Shown here: positions 1 to 12,590 of the stretch, in pieces
How positions within the stretch are numbered: position 1 is the first letter of the stretch
Layout of the letters: every line of letters starts with the position of its first letter
Assembly (NCBI RefSeq): GCF_010183535.1
Contig: NC_071329.1
Coordinates: forward strand, 7,936,001-8,000,000
Direction: 5' to 3'
DNA from: Caenorhabditis remanei
Taxonomy: Eukaryota; Nematoda; Chromadorea; Rhabditida; Rhabditidae
DNA length: 64,000 nucleotides
Position numbers and translations under genes: made by a program
The notes under the pieces: model-generated
Told to the model about the DNA's origin: nothing
Seen by the model: only the letters and a program-made list of their open reading frames with translations
The model's database searches: none

Positions 1-2251
1 TCATACCATAAAACTATCCCTAGAGTTCCCATGATCCATCGTCCAATAGTCACCACCTGTCCCTATCCATAAAATCCTAATCTTCCTTCTTCCTAACAAG
101 ATTAGTGTCAATCGCTTCAAAACAAAAGGTCTTCCGACACTTGTAACATATACCTGATGGACAGCTCCATCCCCTTCTCAAGTACTTTCTATATATCTCT
201 CTCTCTTTCTCAATTTATTTTAAAAGGATTACGGTAGATGTTACGCAAAAGGTCGCAACAAATCCAATTAAGGACACGAGTGTTTTTTGCATCGAGTCGT
301 CAAAAAATACGAGGACATTTACATTTCCGTGTATAACGAAGGCGCGAAACATGCTTTGATCTGACCGATGTACCTACTTAACGAAGTTATGCAATAGAGG
401 GGAAAGGTGCGGAGATGACCTTTATGTGGGAAGAAGTGGAATTTCAAAAAAATGAATTGAGTCTGGGAATAGGATATTCAAAAAGCCCGGACTCTCAAAT
501 GCTAGACTCTAAAGGATGAAAGAACTGGGAAGAAGTTTAGATTATGGGTGTCATGAAAGACTGAGATTCCACTTGGAATCTCTATTTTGATTAGAATTTG
601 ATTTCTGATAATCCTGGAATTATTTAAGAAAGATGAAATAAAAGTTAGATCTTCACAGAAACCAAAATTTTCACTGATAACTGCATGCGTCATGATAAAA
701 ATTAGTTTACAGGTAAATAACAATTCAAGTCATGGCAGATGAGGAGTGGCATTTTCTGCAGAACATCCCAAAAAGTTCACATAATTAAAACTAAACAGCA
801 GCCTACGAATATTTTCTTACAAATTTCAAACTTTTTTACAATTATCTTCACATTTCCAGGTCAACAACTTAAATGTTCTCCCTCGAACGTTTTCATTCCA
901 AGCCATTAAACTCATCACAACTACCCACCACAATCAAACTCACTTTGCATTTGCAACTTTGTACAGTTCAGTCATCGATAAATTCGGCGTCGTCGTCGTC
1001 GTTTCAACTCCCATAATCGGAGAAACTGTTGCGGCGGTCATATTTACGAAGTGTTGAAGTTTGGCTGTAAAATATTGAGATTGCAGAAAAAGGTTACGGT
1101 GGAGAAGGACGGAGAAGCAAGAGAAGTAAGAAAGGGACTCGAGAGAAAAAATATGGGAAAACGGAGAAAAATAAGAAAATATAGTGGGAAATGTATAGAA
1201 GAAGAGAAAAGGAAGGGACGAGAGCCAGCCAATCAGAATAGGGGCGGAGTCGGATATGTGGGAAGGAGGAAGAAGGAAAAAGGGAAGAGTGGGGATGCAA
1301 TTGCGATTTTAAATCCTTCATAAAGGTCGGGACGGAGCAGAAATAGATTCTGCTGACACTAATGTTTAGAAGGCAAGGTTTTTAAAAGAGGAATCGCAGC
1401 CAAAGTGTTCCAGAAAAGTAGATAAAGCTCGAGATGAGCTAATTGCTTTTGTTTAAATTTTGATTCATCTCAATTTATTTTCACGACAACATCCTCTTCC
1501 GTGATTTCCAAGTATCAATAATTTGATCTAGGTTTTTTTCTCAATTTGAACTTAACAAATTGGTCGCTAACAACCCACCAAAGTGTCATTATATCAATCA
1601 AGGTTATTAATAATAAACAATAGAGATGCACTGCCATTTGTAGATCTACTCTTTTGATAAAGACTCGGTAGGCACAATCTTGATTATGACATTTCCTTTA
1701 GACATTTATTAGGTTAGTGTCAAAAGATCTTGAGGTTCTGACAAGTTAGGATGCACATGAGCTACTGGTTGAGAAGGGTTGGGAGTGCTAAATAAGGCCG
1801 ACAGATGGGAAATGTACAAAAATACCATATGCTCATTGCAACTTTTGATATAATGGTATTTTAGGTATGTAGAGTCTGGAGAGTAGACTTCAGGATGACA
1901 CATACTTCTCGGTTTTCTTTTCACTTATCTTTCGTGGCGCATCTTCCTATACACCTGACTACAGTAATCCCTCCAATAACTTCCAATTCATTTCAAAAAC
2001 AAACTGTTCTCCTTATCTCAAGGTTGACTTTTAAAAACTATCCAATCGAACAACAAGAACACTTGAATGGGTGATGAAATGGAAATGTAAATGTGAATGA
2101 ATGTGTGTAAACTCTTTTCTCCGATATATGCAATTAGAATGAGAATCGGTGTCTAAAGTGCTCGTAAATCAATCGAAAGAGACCACCAACTATCGGACCA
2201 CTATCAAAACACTTCTGACTGAATCTTCCGCTGACAAAATCATCGATCAAA
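1..2251. other. gene-poor flank
   Basis: AT-rich sequence without a convincing exon. The open frames around 1050-1320 come from purine-rich low-complexity DNA (A and G runs) and lack plausible splice partners. I see no RNA gene or mobile element here. Confidence 0.5.
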
Positions 2252-3272
2252 CTCAGGGAATTTTGGGCGATTTGCCCGTCAATTGGGCAGGCTTGCCGCC
2301 ACGATGGCGGCAAGGCCGCCCAAATTGAGGGCGAATTGCCCATTTTATGTTGTTTCTAGCGTGTGCTTCGCTTGCTCCTCTCGCCGCGACCTGTTAATTT
2401 TAGTAAAAAACAGAAGAAAATTTTTGGATTCATTCAGCATTTATTAATTTGTTCAAAAATACAAAATCAAAATCAAAAATATGTATGTGAGAAGAGTTGG
2501 TGAACGAAGAAAGGGTTAGAAGGGAACAAATGCTATCTGAGTAGTGGAGAGAACGGCGGGCAGTAGTGTGTTTCGACGTTTCATAATCACGAGAAGTCTT
2601 CGGCGAGGGGCCTGAAATGATATTTATAATAGTAGAGGTCGATAGTAGCAGCAGTGCGAAAAGATTTCGCTGTTTATCATAACACTAGCAAGAGACTGTT
2701 TAGCAAAGGAAGAAGTCGAATCATGAGCTGCCGTCCCCATAAGACACCACTTACATGAATGAGTCGAATCCGTGTGGCTAGCATCAGAAAGTCAAAGTGC
2801 CGACAGTCAAATCAGTAGCTGCAGTTAGAAGATCCGAATAGAGAATAGTTCATTTCCATCGAACAGAGTTCTGAAGTCTCAAATTATTTTATTGTGGATC
2901 TATCAGTTATTTCACTTACGAATATCTCCTTTACTCTCGAATCGCATCTTTTCCGGGACTTTAATAACATGCATTTGATAGAATAGTGTATTTAAAACGA
3001 ATAAATTAGAAAAATAATAAATAACGTGGCTGCAAATCTGATGATTTCCAGAGTGCAGTAGAGCGCATGTTTAAAAAGTGGGCGAATTGCCCTACAATTG
3101 GGCATCTTGCCCACTCCATCCTCGCTCACAATCCCACTCCTTCCACCTCACCCTCGCCCTACTCTTGCCCAACCCTCGCCCAGTGGGCAACCTGCCCAAA
3201 GTGAAGGCAATTCGCCGAAAATAGAGGCAAAATGCCGGCAAGGCGCGCAACCCTTGCCTAAAATTCCCTGAG
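2252..3272. mobile_element. candidate non-autonomous DNA transposon with terminal inverted repeats
   Basis: The left end CTCAGGGAATTTTGGGC at 2252 reappears in reverse complement at 3256-3272 with one mismatch in 17. Both ends are rich in GGGCAA/TTGCCC words. A perfect subterminal hairpin, CTTGCCGCCA then three bases then its complement, lies at 2292-2314. The element is about 1.02 kb and carries no transposase I can read. No clear target-site duplication is visible. The middle of the minus strand has exon-like pieces: an acceptor at about 2612, an open frame to about 2520, and an AATAAA near 2440. The element may therefore have captured host sequence. Family assignment is unknown. Confidence 0.5.
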
Positions 3273-3501
3273 AATGTTGCGCATTCGGAGAGAAATCGAC
3301 ACTTTTTGAGGTTGAGGGGAGAGAGGTAAAAGGGCGGTATGAACCAAAGAAAGATCTCTTCCGTCCTCTCAATCTCTCCTCATCGATCACGTTCAGGTGT
3401 CTGAAGGTGTCATAGGAACACCTGCGTGTGCTAATTGAAGAATGATCGAGAGTTTTTGAAAGGGTGCTTGTACTTGTAGAATTGTCATAGTTTTTGGGCA
3501 A
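2520..3501 (-). pseudogene. exon-like fragments in and beside the inverted-repeat element
   Basis: Two minus-strand pieces look more protein-like than their surroundings. The segment at about 3501-3273 encodes a Ser/Thr-rich stretch with the word RGRKRSFFGSYRPF, then runs into the element's terminal repeat. A second piece at about 2612-2520 follows a good ATTTCAG acceptor and ends in a stop upstream of an AATAAA. They do not join into one clean gene model. They could be a gene broken by the insertion, captured fragments, or chance. I do not recognise the protein. Confidence 0.2.
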
Positions 3502-6500
3502 AGATCAGGAGAATGGGGGAATCATGAGACATTCGGACAAACTTCCAAAGTTTAGAAAGCTTCAATAAAAATATAGTATCTAGATATGAAAGGAACTGAA
3601 ACATGGGGCATCTTTTATCTGATATTTCGAAAAGTCGGTGCTCATGAATATCTGGATAGATCAAAACACAGATAGACTGGCGTTATTGCAAAGGACAGTG
3701 CTAGAGCACTGAAAATAACTGATTTTCAGAAAATGATTAGTTTCCAAAAACTTCTGGACAAATCAACACACTGAAAGGCATCTGAAACTATTGAAAAAAA
3801 AAAGAAAAAGCTACAGAATTTGTATCTCGAAAATGAGTGACGTGTTGAAAATGCTGGAACATCAACCACGGTCCGCTCGTCATCGTCGTCATCAGCTGGT
3901 TTTCTAGGAATGTTTTATATTACTTACTAAAATATCACCTCTGTTGTTTTACAACATTTTGAAATTTGACACTTTTAACACTGGTGAAACCAGTGGTTCA
4001 AGGACAAGAGTGCCGGCCTAATCCGAAATATTCAAAATCTTATGTTTGGAGAAAAACTCGAAATCGCAGTTGAGTAAACGAAAATGAAATGTTTCTATTC
4101 CATGTTCACAAGTTGAAAATGAGAATGTTTGTGTTAAACGAAGCAAGAGCGTGTCTCATGAAAAGACCGCAAAAAAGGACAATTGAGAAGGGAGAGAGAT
4201 CAGAAAAGAGAAGGAAGAAGGCAATGGATTACGGTAGAATTGAAAAGAAAAAGACGGGGAGAAGAAGAAAAGAGGGCGGAGCGAAGTGGGTGTTCTACTC
4301 GAGAACTATGAGTAAAAACGGAGAGGATAGAATAACAAATTAAGCGGATAGAAAAGAAATGAAACGATGATTAGAATGAAATAGATCGGAGTGGTCAAGA
4401 ATGGGTTGGATCTCATTTAGGTTTAGGATGACTAGTTTTTCAGATGACCTGAAAACGTTCTTTTTTAGAAGTTTTAAAAGGTGCTAAAGCTGATTGCAGT
4501 TTATTCTAAATGATGTCTACCGAATGCTTCCAGAATCCACAGTACTCCAGAGTACGGTACTTACTGCTCCCCTGAGTTGCATAGCAGACTAGTTTCTTCG
4601 TCCAGTTCCCATCTAACCTAATTTGTATCTATTTACCCACCCGGACCATTTAAGTGCTTTCATTCAATTCATTCCATCCCGATATAATAATTTACGACTG
4701 TATCTTCTTGAATCCTTCTCCTCCTAATCCATCTGTCTTCTCTCCCTCTTTCCTCAAATTCAATGTCCATTTTATGATACCTTTGGGGGGCTAGAGAGAG
4801 AGCATTCTTGAGAAAATGAAAACAAATGAGAACGAGAAAGGGCATGGAGAGAATAGAGGAGCATGTATTCACATACCTTTATGATTCATTTTCTCTATTA
4901 TGATTATTATTTTTTCTTTCTTTGGGAAACATAGGAGAGTTGGAAACAATAGAGGGACGAAACGATTTTTGAATAGTTATTTGATATACTGTATCGATAT
5001 TGAAAGGCAACTTTCACAACTTCAGAAGTGTCAAGTTCTCATTCTAATCCTCAAAAGTGACAAATCAACAAACAGATCAACCTAAACATCTGCTCATCTG
5101 CCACGTGGCGTCTGCTCGCCCTCTGGGAACTTTATGGTTATTTCTCCAGATTCTACACTAATGTTTTACAACAATTACATCATCAGGAGGGGACCATGAC
5201 ACGTTTACCACGTGTCATCAAATTCTGGAGTCGTGGAGAAATATGAGCGGCATTCAATCTCTAATACTAGTTCTCGGGTCATCTCTAATGGAAAATTCCG
5301 AAGATGTTTCTAGATTTTCTTTCACAGAATTGACTACTAAACTACTAAAATATTCCTATCTCTCCGGCCTTCAAAAGTTTCAAATAATGACTGACATAAT
5401 CCCCAAACGAAGCTAAGCTCATTAAAAAACAAATTTTCATTAAAAAAGTCTTGCAAAAGTTGACTTAACCTTTGGTCGTATGGTACTATGGTATATAGTT
5501 TAAATTGTCAGCTGAAACTACCGTAACCTCTATTTCAATAGGTATTCTAGCATAAAATGGAGTCACAATCATAAGAGTTTTCAAAGTAAAAAGGAAAGAA
5601 GGCAAATTCCATTCTATTTAAAAATCAGGTTTTAAAGTATCTCTACTTCTTGCCTCCGCCCATCCATTCGAGATCATTTTCCCATGAATGTACCTACATA
5701 ATTTGCATGTAAATGGCCGTAGTCAACCTCAATACCATTCCCATTCATCCGTCTCCGCACCCTTCTCAATGTAGTTTCTTTCTTACCTCTCAATATATAT
5801 TTATTTCTTTTGAAACTCACCGCATGCTCTCTTCTCCCTTCTTCCCCCTACTTGAGCCCAATCGGTGATTCTCAAAATTTGACACCTCTCAGGCCGTAAA
5901 AGAAGGGAAAGCGGGTGAAGAAGAAGGAGAAGCAAAATGGTGCAGATGGACGGTACCCTGGGGAGAGGAGAGGTTACAACGCCTCACCGCCATCCACACA
6001 GAGAAACACGACACCTTCATCTGAAGGGCGGCTCCATTAATCAACGTCTTCTAACAATGTGAATCGGAAAACGATCAATCTATAAAGGAAATCGAGTACC
6101 GTCTGTTTGAAAATTATGATATAAAGAGAGGAAAAGGAGAGGAATGGTTGGTTTTTGAATTTTCAAATGAGAACAAGCTACTGTAACTCTACTCCAATGA
6201 ATTCCCCTCATTTCCCATAGGACATGAAGCATGTTGTTCCGACAAACACATCATTTGTCATAAAGAGAAAGGGAGCAACACAAATGAATAATTTTCCCGC
6301 AAAACAAGAGAAAGGAAAAAATTAGACAAACTTTACATAGAAGAAAAAGGGAGCTGATAGAACAGAGAAAGAAATACACAAACATTTTCAGAACTCAAGA
6401 TGATTTCAACCCATAATAGACTAGGAACAAGTGTGTGCAATGGATATTTACAAAGCTAACAAAAAAGAAAGAGAAATGAGTAAATTTGATGAAAAAAAAT

Positions 6501-6516
6501 AGAAAAATAGATACAA
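3502..6516. other. intergenic region downstream of vps-15
   Basis: No gene is supported. The frame at 4089-4343 is purine-rich low complexity. A short acidic minus-strand frame near 3810-3900 is too weak to call. The 3' UTR of vps-15 should lie just below 6517. Confidence 0.5.
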
Positions 6517-9500
6517 TTATTTCCAGATTTTGATAACACCGTCGTAGCCAGAAGAGACTAGAAGTTCCGAGTTGAGTAGCATCATGTCAGTGATAGGTGT
6601 TCGATGATATGTGGATGGCTGAAAAAAAATAATGAAAAATGGGTTTCCAAGTATTTTCCAATAAAAACAAACCTTAGAATCCAAAGGCACAATTTTCTGA
6701 TTTTCCTTCGCTTCCGTGTCTAAAACGTTTCTCTCATAAATCACTAATGGATCAGTCGATGTTCCAGAAGGTGTATTCGAAATATCATTTTCCTCGAAAA
6801 TCGTTCGATACGCTGATCTTCCTTTAGGCGGCGAAGAGAGAATTTCACAACCGAGAGCTCTCGATGGATTCCATTTTCGAATAGCTCCACGTGTGTCTCC
6901 AGTATAGACAACACCAGTTTTCTCACAAACGCAAAGAGCACGAGTGACGAGTGTTTCCTGTTTTCTTGGATCGTTCGATGTATCATTGTAACTCAAAATC
7001 GGTGTTCCTCCAGTCCAGAAGACACGTTTTCGGAGTGGCTGTGCTCCCAACTCGTATGAGCTCACTTCACCATGCATTGAGAAACCAACGAATACTTCCG
7101 GACATTCTTGTCGAGACACTGGATTCGCCCATACTACAAGTGGTTGAACGTTGAGATGAGGTGATTCCCAGCGGAGAACTTCTTCACGGAATCGGAGATC
7201 ATAGAGCATAAGATTCTTCCTATTCGAATTATTTCCAATAACCATCCAGCTCTGTTGCCATGGATCAATAGCTGAAGAAGTGACAAGACCATGTGTCTCC
7301 TGGAACTTCTTTCTCCAGATATCATGCCGTTTCAGTGGTCCTTCAGACGATCCGACTCGCAAATCAATTCCATACAGTACTCCGTGATGTGTTCTAACAA
7401 CTGTCATTGGTCCATTGCAATGCAGATATACGGGTGCTCCTTCTGATTCAGGAATCTTAACTTGTGTCACAACACGAGCAGGTCCTTGTCCGACATCAGC
7501 CCATCGAACATATCCGTCATGTGTCGCGGAGCACGCATACTGATCGTTCCATCCAACAGCATAAACGTGTTCTCGATTTAAATCAGATGGAATCCATGTG
7601 TCTTCACTTCTAGCAGCACCATATCCTTCTCCAAGAACTGCGCGTGTTTTCCAAACTTTTACAGTCCCATCGCCTGATCCACTGAGGAAGAAATCTCCGT
7701 CGCGATTCGCAGAAAGTCTGAAAAGTAGATGATGATTACTCAAGGCCTTTCAATAAACTCACTTTGTAATCTTGCCAGAATGCTCGTGAAGATGTGTGAT
7801 AATTGTTCCTTTTACATGTCCGGATGATCCGCCCAGAGAACCTCCAGAAGCTGATGCACTCAGAATCGGATGACTTGCACTTGGTGCCAATGGTCTTTTA
7901 GGTCGACTATTCACATTCTTCATGTGTAATTCGTTGAGATGTGCGAGCATTTCGTTCACTTGATTGTCGAAAGTGGAGCTTTTTACTGAAGAATCTGAAA
8001 ACATGAAAGTTAGTTCAGCTTTTGAAAGTTACTGTTTTCTTACAAGGCGTAGGCGCATTTGTCACCGTCCGCTCTTCTTCAAAAACGACTTCACCTCCAA
8101 GTAACAATGTATCACGTCTCTCTGTGGAATGATTCGGAATATTAATATGAGTAGTTGGTTTCGAATTTCCAGTCATCGCAGAATCATCGCCACCGTAAGT
8201 GAACTCTTTCCGACGAACTCGGCTGTGAGCAGTTGAGGAGAGATCGATTGTTCCCAGTTGACGAGTCAAGAAGGTTTCCATTCCGGCTCTGAAATTGAAT
8301 TGATTATTTATTCCCTCAAAAACTATTCGGAAGAACTTACGTATTCCTTGTCTCCGCCATTCGTTCGAAAAGTTTTCTGAATGAATGAACAGACATTGTC
8401 AGTCGTTTTCGTGTTTCCAAAGCCGCCTTCAAGTCATTATGCTCCACAACTCCCGTCTTGTTTTCTGTTTTAATTTTCGGGAAAATGGTGTTAAACCATG
8501 AAGCTTGTGCTTCAAATGGTTTTCCCGATTGGAAATGTATTTCTGAATCAATAAAAGGGATGAAACGACAGTTCAAAAGACAAATAGTTACCTAAAAGTG
8601 TAGTTAACTGCTTCGTATTTTCCAAACTTAATTCTAGAATCTGATTGAATGTGACACGTGGAATTGGACCGGTAAGTTGGCTCATAAGTACTGCTTTGCT
8701 TCTCAGCGTCAGTATTCTTCGCTTCGATTCCTCAATGTATGGGCTCACTAATGGAATAAGTTTCACATGAACTTCAGCCTTATGCCATTGAGAATTGATA
8801 GCGAGAAGTATATCACAAACGGCTGATCGTATCCAATCATTCTGAAAACGAGAAAATATTTCTCCATTCAGAAGCAAACTATTTCTTACCGGATGCACTA
8901 AAAATGGGAGAACATCATCGAGCAACTTTTTTACAGATAACCGATCCAAGTTCTCATTTTTGATAAGAATATGAATGCATCCGAGTGCTCGTGTGACAAC
9001 ATGCTCTTCACAGTCTTGAAGACCTAATTGCAGAAGAGGGACCATTCCTTCGCTTCTCTTTTGAACACAAACAGGAAGAGAATCGAAGAAAGCTGCTCGT
9101 AACCTCCATTCAGTTTTAGCATTCAAAAACGTGCAAAGAAACCGGAGAAGTGTATCGTCGTCTGGAATTTTTGATTGAGATTTGCTATAAATAATTTTTA
9201 GAAAACTCACTTCCTATTTTAATGAAGAAATGGTAGAGAAGAATGAGCGACTTGCTCTCCACTAAACACCTTTTCACCATCGGATCTTTACTACACAATG
9301 CTGAAAACATTGCAGAGACACCATGAAGAAGAGCACCAGCATCATCGTTTTGTTGTGGATCTCCTGTTGTTGAGACCTCATCGTCATACGGCGTAGCCTG
9401 TCGAATTTCACGGCCGACAGTATAGAATCGGTAGGCAGTATCAGCGAATTGACCGAGAGAAGTGGCGATTGCGAACAAAACGTGTTGAGGACAATCTACT

Positions 9501-12116
9501 GAATCATTTGACATTGAGTTCTGAAATAAAATTTCGTGTAATTTGTTGAAAAATCCGTTGTTCACAAACCAGCATAGGGAAGAGGTAATCAACAAAAACG
9601 AGAGATTCTTCATAAGTTTTCGGTTGAATTGGATTGAGAAGTTCCGCGGCGGCAGTCACTGCGGTTGCTCGAACCTGGGTCTCTGGATCTGACCAAAGAT
9701 GCACAAAATATGGAAGAATACGATCAATGGCTACTCTTGAATCTGATATAGTTGAAAGCTCGACAAGCATCCGAATCGCATCCTGAAAAGGAGAGAAATT
9801 ACAAAAACTTAAGAAATTTCAGATAAAAACTCACTGTTTTTGCCTGGATTGTTCTCAAAGCTCTCAAATTTGCAGTAATCAGTGAGACAAAGAGAAATGC
9901 GAACGACTTCGACTCTTCACTTTCCGATAATCTAGCCCACCACAATTGTTTTTCTCGTTTTAACTTGCTAATGATATCATCCGGTTCCAAATACGAAAAT
10001 TCGAGTGCTTGACTGAAATCGTCTGTTGATGGATCAGTAGAGGTTGAGGCGCCGTAAAGTGGACGGAATCGATCGAGATATCGGAAAAGAAATGATTCAA
10101 GAATGTGGGGGAACTTCAACGCGGCTCCTGTAAGCACAGCATTCGCTGATATTCTGAATGATGGATCACGGTTGAGCAAAAGACGGAGAAGAGCCCGATA
10201 TGGCACTGGGACGTCTTGAACTAATCTGAAAACAAAAAAAAAACATTTTTAACTCGCCTAGAGTCAAGAGACCAACCTTAATAACATATTAGCTGCATCA
10301 TTATCATTCATTGATCGATATTCACAAAGTGAGCTATAAGTGAACGGAGGTCGATCACAGAGAAGCTCAAACACGATACACCCAGCTGAGAACATATCCA
10401 TTTTTGGAGTCAATGATCCAAAAAGCCACTCTTCCTGTCCATCTTTTAGTTTTTCGTCGTATTCTGTTGCAGATATGAATCGTTCGGGTGCAATATAACA
10501 GCTTTGTCGACGACTTGTGTCAAAGAAAAATGTGAATGAAGATGGATTGTCATGAGTGAGGAAACATGGTTTGAATGGTGCAAAATCGGTGATTTGAAGC
10601 CAATCCGTGGAAGAGATCAACACATTTTGAGATTTTAAATCCCCATGACAAACTCCGGCCGTTTCACATTGAGAGAGCGCCTTGAACAACAGGAAGGTGT
10701 ACCTGTAAATGAGGAATTTGAAATTACGTGACCATTTGTACATAGGAAATTGGAGCATTGTGAGTTCTATTTTTTTTCTCAACCAAACTTATTGCGTAAA
10801 ATCAAACTGGCGGCATTGACAGCAGTCGGAAACAATTTTAATGAGCGTTCGTAACGGAAATCAGGTACTGATTCTCTTCAAGTTTTCAAAAAAAAATAGG
10901 GGGTATGGCTTTCAGAGTACTTTCAGTTCTCCAAGTGATATCATAGAGGCATTCAATCATTTTTTAACAAATGTTCCGACAAACAGAAGTTTTGATATGT
11001 CTTATAAAGGTTTGCAGCATGTTTGATGATAAAAATTGTCTAAATATATCAGTGTATATACGTGATTTGGCTGATTCCACCGATCGTTCTACACTTTCCG
11101 CTTGTAGCTCGATGACAAATCTTCAATCGAGCACACCAATTACTATTACTTCTCGCGGAACCATTCCCACTGTGTCGACCAGTTCAACGGTGAGGAAAAT
11201 AGAAGCTCGAGCTCTAATCGATGAGAAAGTTTCAGTTGAATCTCTCATCTCAATTCTCAACGTTATCACCTTCTACGAACATGACATCCACAACCTCTAG
11301 TGGTTCTTCATTGAGTGAAATCGATTGTGCTGATGACACACCACGTAAACAAAGATCGTTGGTCGATTTGTCCGAATTGAACAAGCAGTATGGAAATGGA
11401 TATCAGCCACCACCGCCATCTCAAGAAACTCCTCCAACTGTCTACGAGAATTTGGCGATTCTTGAGGCTTCGAAAGCTCCGTCATTCATAGCTGGCTCAT
11501 GTTCACCAATGTGTTCTATTTCTTCTACCGATAGCAATCTTGGAAAACTTTTGAGATCGTCGGACGATGATAGTGATGACGGTGTTGATGTTCTTATCAA
11601 AGTTAAGGACTGCTTCGACTAATTTTTATTATCGGAATGAAGCTTTTGAATATTTTAATTTTTTGTTGCTCACAGGGAAACGAAATCAAAAACTCACCAC
11701 ATCTTTTCTGCTTCTACTACAAATGGTCTCGTGCTCATCCGATCGAACAGAGTATGTTTTTGGAAGGCTCTCACGAGAACAGCATATTTTTGTTTCACAA
11801 GAACTTTTTTTATTGGGCAGCAATTCGGACTTTTCATCAATGCTTTTCTGATTTCGATAATTCGTTGAGGAAACGGATCCAGCGATGCTAAATCTTGTCG
11901 AACAAATACTTTATATACAAAAACACCTTCGTGTGTTCTTCCTCGAGCGACTTTCATAAATCGGGTGCTTCCAAGACTAAAAATTCAATCTTTAATTTAA
12001 TTTTTTATAATAGAAACTTACTTTTCAACAGCATCACACGATAAATCATTGAGGTACACCTCGACGGGTAGAATTTCCGATGGGTTTGTGGTAAACAGCG
12101 AGTTTACATTACCCAT
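6517..12116 (-). CDS. vps-15: VPS15/PIK3R4 regulatory subunit of class III PI3-kinase
   Basis: VPS15 anchors and activates VPS34, the kinase making PI3P for autophagy and endosome traffic. Thirteen exons keep phase: 12116-12022, 11976-11698, 10702-10277, 10225-9835, 9782-9570, 9520-9211, 9161-8890, 8841-8592, 8542-8341, 8288-8044, 7994-7763, 7717-6673, 6618-6517. They give about 1353 aa, close to the human protein (about 1358 aa). The start MGN fits N-myristoylation. A kinase-like domain follows, with catalytic-loop HGDLKSQNVL and DFA in place of DFG, then CYIAPERF and SAGCIVFELL. HEAT-type helical repeats fill the middle (for example TEWRLRAAFFDSL), and WD40 repeats the end (DGDFFLSGSGDGTVKVW; final SSGYDGVIKIWK). 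Its 995-bp second intron holds an antisense gene. Identification is firm; exact exon ends are inferred from splice sites. Confidence 0.95.
10841..11622 (+). CDS. nested Ser/Thr-rich protein of unknown function inside a vps-15 intron
   Basis: Four plus-strand exons, 10841-10864, 10916-11009, 11053-11189 and 11236-11622, join in phase through introns of 51, 43 and 46 nt, all GT-AG and typical worm sizes. The product is 213 aa. It begins MSVRNGNQ and has a Ser/Thr-rich centre, a proline patch (QPPPPSQETPP), an acidic patch (RSSDDDSDDGVD) and the end KVKDCFD. I see no signal peptide, membrane segment or known domain, and I do not recognise the family. The gene lies wholly within the vps-15 intron between 11698 and 10702, on the opposite strand. 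Phase-consistent splicing across three introns is the main evidence. Expression is not shown by the sequence. Confidence 0.7.
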
Positions 12117-12590
12117 ATTGTGTCTGAAAGATCGTATTGGTTAATGAATGACTGTATATATTGAGAAATTGAATTGGAAATACTGCGAGACACTGGGCTG
12201 ACATGTGAGAGTGAGTATTGAGTGTGCGAAAAAAGGAGACGCAGAGGGAAAGTACATTGCAGCGCGGTTGCAGGCGAAAGAGATTGCGTTGAAAATTTTT
12301 ATTCTGAGGAAGAATCCATTGATTTTTTCAAATATATTGATTGCGGCATGTATATACATGCATGTTATAATTAGAGGAAGAAATAGTAAACAGAGTTGTA
12401 TGAATAGACTAACAGAAAGTGCCTGAAATTTGCTGTTCTTTCGATAAAGAACCCTGAAAATAGTAACTCGAAATAAGAACGAATACGTTTATACTTCAAG
12501 GAAATGGACTTTGCTCAGAAATCGATTTAAATTACTGAGAATTTTTCAAGAGATTCATATTTTGTAGTTTCAGTTCAGTTGAATTATCGA
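12117..12590. other. intergenic region between vps-15 start and kinase 3' end
   Basis: About 470 bp hold the vps-15 5' region and the kinase 3' UTR. The plus-strand frame at 12205-12426 has no supporting splice or promoter features. No other gene is seen. Confidence 0.5.

Noticed and set aside
4089..4343. 84-aa plus-strand frame
   Set aside because: Purine-rich low complexity (Lys/Arg/Glu), no splice or promoter support.
8841..8881. Unusual insertion in VPS15 between the conserved words HP and NDW
   Set aside because: It is a 48-nt in-frame intron (8889-8842) with GTAAG and TTTTCAG ends.
9161..9211. Apparent frameshift in vps-15 near 9200
   Set aside because: A 26-nt gap first seemed too short for an intron, but a later acceptor (TTCCAG, ending at 9162) gives a normal 49-nt intron, keeps the frame and matches the conserved VPS15 sequence there.
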